35,022 nucleotides of DNA from Acidobacteriota bacterium (GTDB taxonomy: Bacteria > Acidobacteriota > Vicinamibacteria > Vicinamibacterales > UBA8438), in assembly GCA_002726085.1 (NCBI GenBank), contig PBRZ01000109.1:1-35022 (forward strand), written 5' to 3'. The notes under the pieces are model-generated. The model saw only the letters and a program-made list of their open reading frames with translations. It was not told where the DNA came from and made no database searches. Below are positions 32,784 through 35,022 of this stretch, one piece after another (position 1 is the first letter of the stretch; every line of letters begins with the position of its first letter). Both the position numbers and the translations under genes were made by a program.

Positions 32784-34265
32784 TTACGCGCCGTCGACCA
32801 CGGTGGGCGTGATCAGAATCACGAGATCGGTGAGACGCGCGGTGGGTGCGGGCGCGAGCTCCACAGACGTCTCCTCTGAGGTCTCATCCGGGGTCTGGGT
32901 GTCCGCCACACCACGGGCGATCGGCCCCACCCGATGCAGCCAGCCGGTCAGCACGGCAGTCTCGCCGTCGCGTACTCGAAGAAGCGTGTCGGTCTCTCTG
33001 ACCGTCAATGTCGGAGCCGTGGCTCCAGGTTCGCCTCCCGTCAGACCGGTTGCCGTAGTGACACTCGGGGTCACGCTCAACGTCACCTGTCCGTCGAGGC
33101 CGACCTGTGGCGTCATCGAGAGGACCACACCCGCGGTGGCGGGTCCCATGGCGATCCCGGTCGCCGCGGCGACCGACAGCGGTCTGGAATCGACCCGAAC
33201 GACAACCGGCTCGTTGTTCATCGTGACCACGCTCGGACGCGAGAGCGTCGTAACTGCCCCTTGCTGTTCGAGCGCTTCCAGAAACCGCTCGACATCGGCG
33301 CGAGTCGCAAGAACCGGACGAATCGACGTGCCACCGACCCCTTGCAACGCGGGCGCCAGGCGACTCAGCGCATCCCAATCGAGCCCGGCGGAGGCCGCAT
33401 CGGAGAGCGCGACCTCGATGATGCGCGCCTCGATGCGAACCTGTCGTCCTGCTCGCCGGTTGACACGGTCCAGATACCTGCCCACGGCGTCGACCCGCTC
33501 AGGAAAGTCCGTCACCTGCAGCAGGCCGGCACCCCGGTCCAGGTGCGCCCGACCATCGGCCGACAGCAGCGGACCCACCGCCAGCTCGAGCTCGGTGAAG
33601 AGGTCGCTGTCGTCGCTGGACACCAGCTCGGACGGGCTCGCGGCACCCTCGGCGGACCCGGACATCACCCGTCTGGTGGACACCCGGCGGGTGGTGACGA
33701 AGTTCACCTCGAACACCCGCGTTTGAAGCGGTCGTCGAACCACCCGCAGCACACCGTCTTCCAGTCTGTAGGCCAGATCGAGCGGACGCAGCACCAGGTC
33801 GAGCGCCTGTCGCAAGGTGACGTCCTTCAGCTCGCCCGTAAAGGTCTCGTCGATGCCAGGGTCTGGCACGAGACTGACTTCGGTCTCCCGCAGCAGCAGG
33901 CGCAGCAGGTCGGTGACCGGCAGTGGCTCGGCCAACAGCAGCGACAGGACCTGCTCGTCGAGCACCGGCACCGGTGCCGCCTCGTCGAGCTGGGTCACGA
34001 CCAGCGGCTCCAGCGGCGGCAACGGGGGCCGCTGGGGCTCCGGGGTCGCAGCCGGCGGTGCCTGAGGCCCTAATGTCTCGGATACCTGGGTCGGCGGCGT
34101 CACTGCCGACACGTCGCGCTCCGCAGCAGCCTCGTCCGCGACCGGGTCTACCTGCGCTTCGTCCGGAAACGGTATGTTGGCGCCCGGTAAAATGGCGCAC
34201 CCGGACACACCGGCCAGGAGCACACAGAGCCCCAACCTGCCAACCGCCGTCACCCAGTCGCGCAT
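32784..34265 (-). CDS. mshL: Secretin lipoprotein of an MSHA-type pilus / type II-like system
   Basis: A 493-residue outer-membrane secretin with a lipoprotein signal: LGLCVLLAGVSGC, lipobox cysteine Cys23. After a Pro-rich linker come a secretin short N-domain (LPVTDLLRLLLRETEVSLVPDP, then ELKDVTLRQALDLVLRPLDLAYRLEDGVLRVV), an N1-like domain (RQVRIEARIIEVALSDAASAGLDW), and the secretin pore region (TTLSRPSVVTMNNEPVVVRV, GVVLSMTPQVGLDGQVTLSVTPSV, LLRVRDGETAVLTGWL). The C-terminus RLTDLVILITPTVV is typical. ATG 34265 has GAGGG upstream; an in-frame TTG just before it adds one residue. It is the first gene of the mshL-mshM-mshN-like set. Confidence 0.85.
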   Translation of the reverse strand: MRDWVTAVGRLGLCVLLAGVSGCAILPGANIPFPDEAQVDPVADEAAAERDVSAVTPPTQVSETLGPQAPPAATPEPQRPPLPPLEPLVVTQLDEAAPVPVLDEQVLSLLLAEPLPVTDLLRLLLRETEVSLVPDPGIDETFTGELKDVTLRQALDLVLRPLDLAYRLEDGVLRVVRRPLQTRVFEVNFVTTRRVSTRRVMSGSAEGAASPSELVSSDDSDLFTELELAVGPLLSADGRAHLDRGAGLLQVTDFPERVDAVGRYLDRVNRRAGRQVRIEARIIEVALSDAASAGLDWDALSRLAPALQGVGGTSIRPVLATRADVERFLEALEQQGAVTTLSRPSVVTMNNEPVVVRVDSRPLSVAAATGIAMGPATAGVVLSMTPQVGLDGQVTLSVTPSVTTATGLTGGEPGATAPTLTVRETDTLLRVRDGETAVLTGWLHRVGPIARGVADTQTPDETSEETSVELAPAPTARLTDLVILITPTVVDGA

Positions 34266-34406
34266 CAATTACCCTCGCACGCCGCTGCACACAATTTCCA
34301 ACTTGCTTTTCGGTGGATAGGGCCTGGAACGATAGGGGGAACCGACAGACCACGGTTACATGGGTCAGTCACGCTGGCCGAAGGTCCGCTCGCGAGAACA
34401 GCTATC

Positions 34407-34901
34407 CTAGGCCGGAATTATCGGCGCGGCAGGTGCGGCGGGCGGGGTGGAACGGAAGATGAGGGCGCCGAACAGCCCTCCGAGCGTGGAGAACACCATC
34501 CCGATGGCCAGCATGAAAAAGAAGCCGATGGCCACGGCGCCAAGACCACCACCGGCCCCGAGGCCCTCGAGCATCTCGCGGACCTCGGGCGGCACGTCGG
34601 CCGCCGACTCGAGCAACCCGTCCATCAGTCCGCGCTGTAACGGTGCGGTCAGGAGCTGGATCGGCAACGCCACGACGGCGTAAACTACCGCCCCGACGAC
34701 ACCGGACAGGAACCCGCCGAGGGCCCCATCACCAAGCTGAATCGGGTCCGGTTTGCCGTGCTGTGTCAGGTAGGCGGTCACCATGCCACCCCCGATCACC
34801 CACAGGCAGCAGCAGTTGCCGATGGAGATGATTGGCAGGGCGGAAAGCACCCCCATGAACAGACCGCCGAAGAGGACCGGCTGCAGCATGACCTGGGACA
34901 T
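34407..34901 (-). CDS. Small polytopic membrane protein of unknown function
   Basis: A 164-residue hydrophobic protein with three or four predicted membrane segments: FGGLFMGVLSALPIISIG (~11-28), GALGGFLSGVVGAVVYAVVAL (~59-79), and GLGAVAIGFFFMLAIGMVFSTLGGLFGAL (~118-146). Between the first and second is a conserved-looking motif with three adjacent cysteines (NCCCLWVIGGGMVTAYLTQ), and an amphipathic loop (ADVPPEVREMLEGL) lies in the middle. The family is not recognised. It lies on the same strand as the secretin gene, separated by 141 bases with no gene; a functional link is possible but unproven. ATG 34901 is preceded by a heptamer repeat. Confidence 0.65.
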   Translation of the reverse strand: MSQVMLQPVLFGGLFMGVLSALPIISIGNCCCLWVIGGGMVTAYLTQHGKPDPIQLGDGALGGFLSGVVGAVVYAVVALPIQLLTAPLQRGLMDGLLESAADVPPEVREMLEGLGAGGGLGAVAIGFFFMLAIGMVFSTLGGLFGALIFRSTPPAAPAAPIIPA

Positions 34902-34918
34902 GGGGTCTCGTCTACTCC

Positions 34919-34970
34919 AAGGAGACAGGAGGCAGGAGGCAGGAGGCAGGAGAAACGGGTTGGCTCGCCA
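34919..34970 (-). repeat. Heptamer repeat element, copy 5 (upstream of the membrane-protein gene)
   Basis: On the minus strand the degenerate head (34947-34970, TGGCGAGCC..CC.GTTTC) leads into CTCCTGC three times, then CTCCTGT and CTCCTTG. It lies just upstream of the membrane-protein start, so it would be in its leader or promoter region. Confidence 0.82.
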
Positions 34971-34989
34971 AGCACGGGAGCGCCGTCAT

Positions 34990-35020
34990 CCCAATCCCCC
35001 AACTCCCGTTCCCAATCCCC
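34990..35020. repeat. Short direct repeat at window end
   Basis: CCCAATCCCC occurs at 34990-34999 and again at 35011-35020, separated by CAACTCCCGTT-like sequence of similar composition. It may be the edge of another repeat array continuing outside the window. Confidence 0.4.
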
Positions 35021-35022
35021 AA

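Noticed and set aside
34269-34406. A sigma-54 promoter before the secretin gene
   Set aside because: A TTGG...TGTGTGC-like stretch is present on the minus strand, but the GG-GC spacing is one base short of the required 10.

Overview
This is a GC-rich, gene-dense bacterial chromosome segment. The gene content is that of a diderm (Gram-negative-type) bacterium: an outer-membrane barrel, a secretin lipoprotein, MSHA-type pilus genes, a sigma-54 activator, and many dispersed intergenic repeats. Together with acidobacterial-looking protein styles (a carboxypeptidase-regulatory domain joined to a barrel, a PDZ/7TM histidine kinase), this suggests Acidobacteriota, possibly Vicinamibacteria. That assignment is inference; there is no rRNA or tRNA gene in the window to confirm it.

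Layout. (1) 1-5496, plus strand: a tightly coupled arginine operon, argC (5' end outside the window)-argB-argD-GNAT N-acetylglutamate synthase-argJ-argF, running from glutamate to citrulline. Most junctions are start/stop overlaps. (2) 5499-7368, minus: purD-purE (purine synthesis), convergent with argF by only 2 bp. (3) 7665-9290, plus: rpsU, a STAS anti-anti-sigma protein with a good promoter, and a UbiA-type prenyl-phosphate phosphoribosyltransferase whose C-terminus is replaced by a hairpin element. (4) 9297-15676, plus: an unknown protein followed by four GT4 glycosyltransferases in an A-B-B'-A' paralogue order, a probable surface-polysaccharide assembly cassette. (5) 15722-20108, minus: a 989-residue PDZ/multi-TM/GAF/PAS histidine kinase and its NtrC-type response regulator, preceded by an AT-rich leader with a perfect 19-bp palindrome. 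(6) 20380-23402, minus: a secreted protein and a plugless outer-membrane barrel behind a strong sigma-70-like promoter. (7) 23591-29445: gpmI (+), a small Lys/Ala-rich protein (-), a methylmalonyl-CoA mutase catalytic subunit lacking its B12 domain (+), and two peptide-transporter ATPases (+). (8) 29639-34901, minus: a membrane protein, then mshL-mshM-mshN-like genes for a type IV pilus/type II secretion-like machine, then a lone LolD/MacB-type ATPase.

The most unusual structure I found is a dispersed repeat present five times. Each copy has a degenerate ~26-bp head containing GGCGA..GCC...TTC and a tail of about five 7-bp units (consensus CTYCTGN). One copy has been captured as the C-terminal 37 residues of PurD. 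One lies between two glycosyltransferase genes, two face each other as a large inverted repeat between convergent operons, and one precedes the membrane-protein gene. I found no CRISPR array, transposase, phage gene, tRNA or rRNA. No stretch longer than 300 bases lacks a gene or an annotated site.
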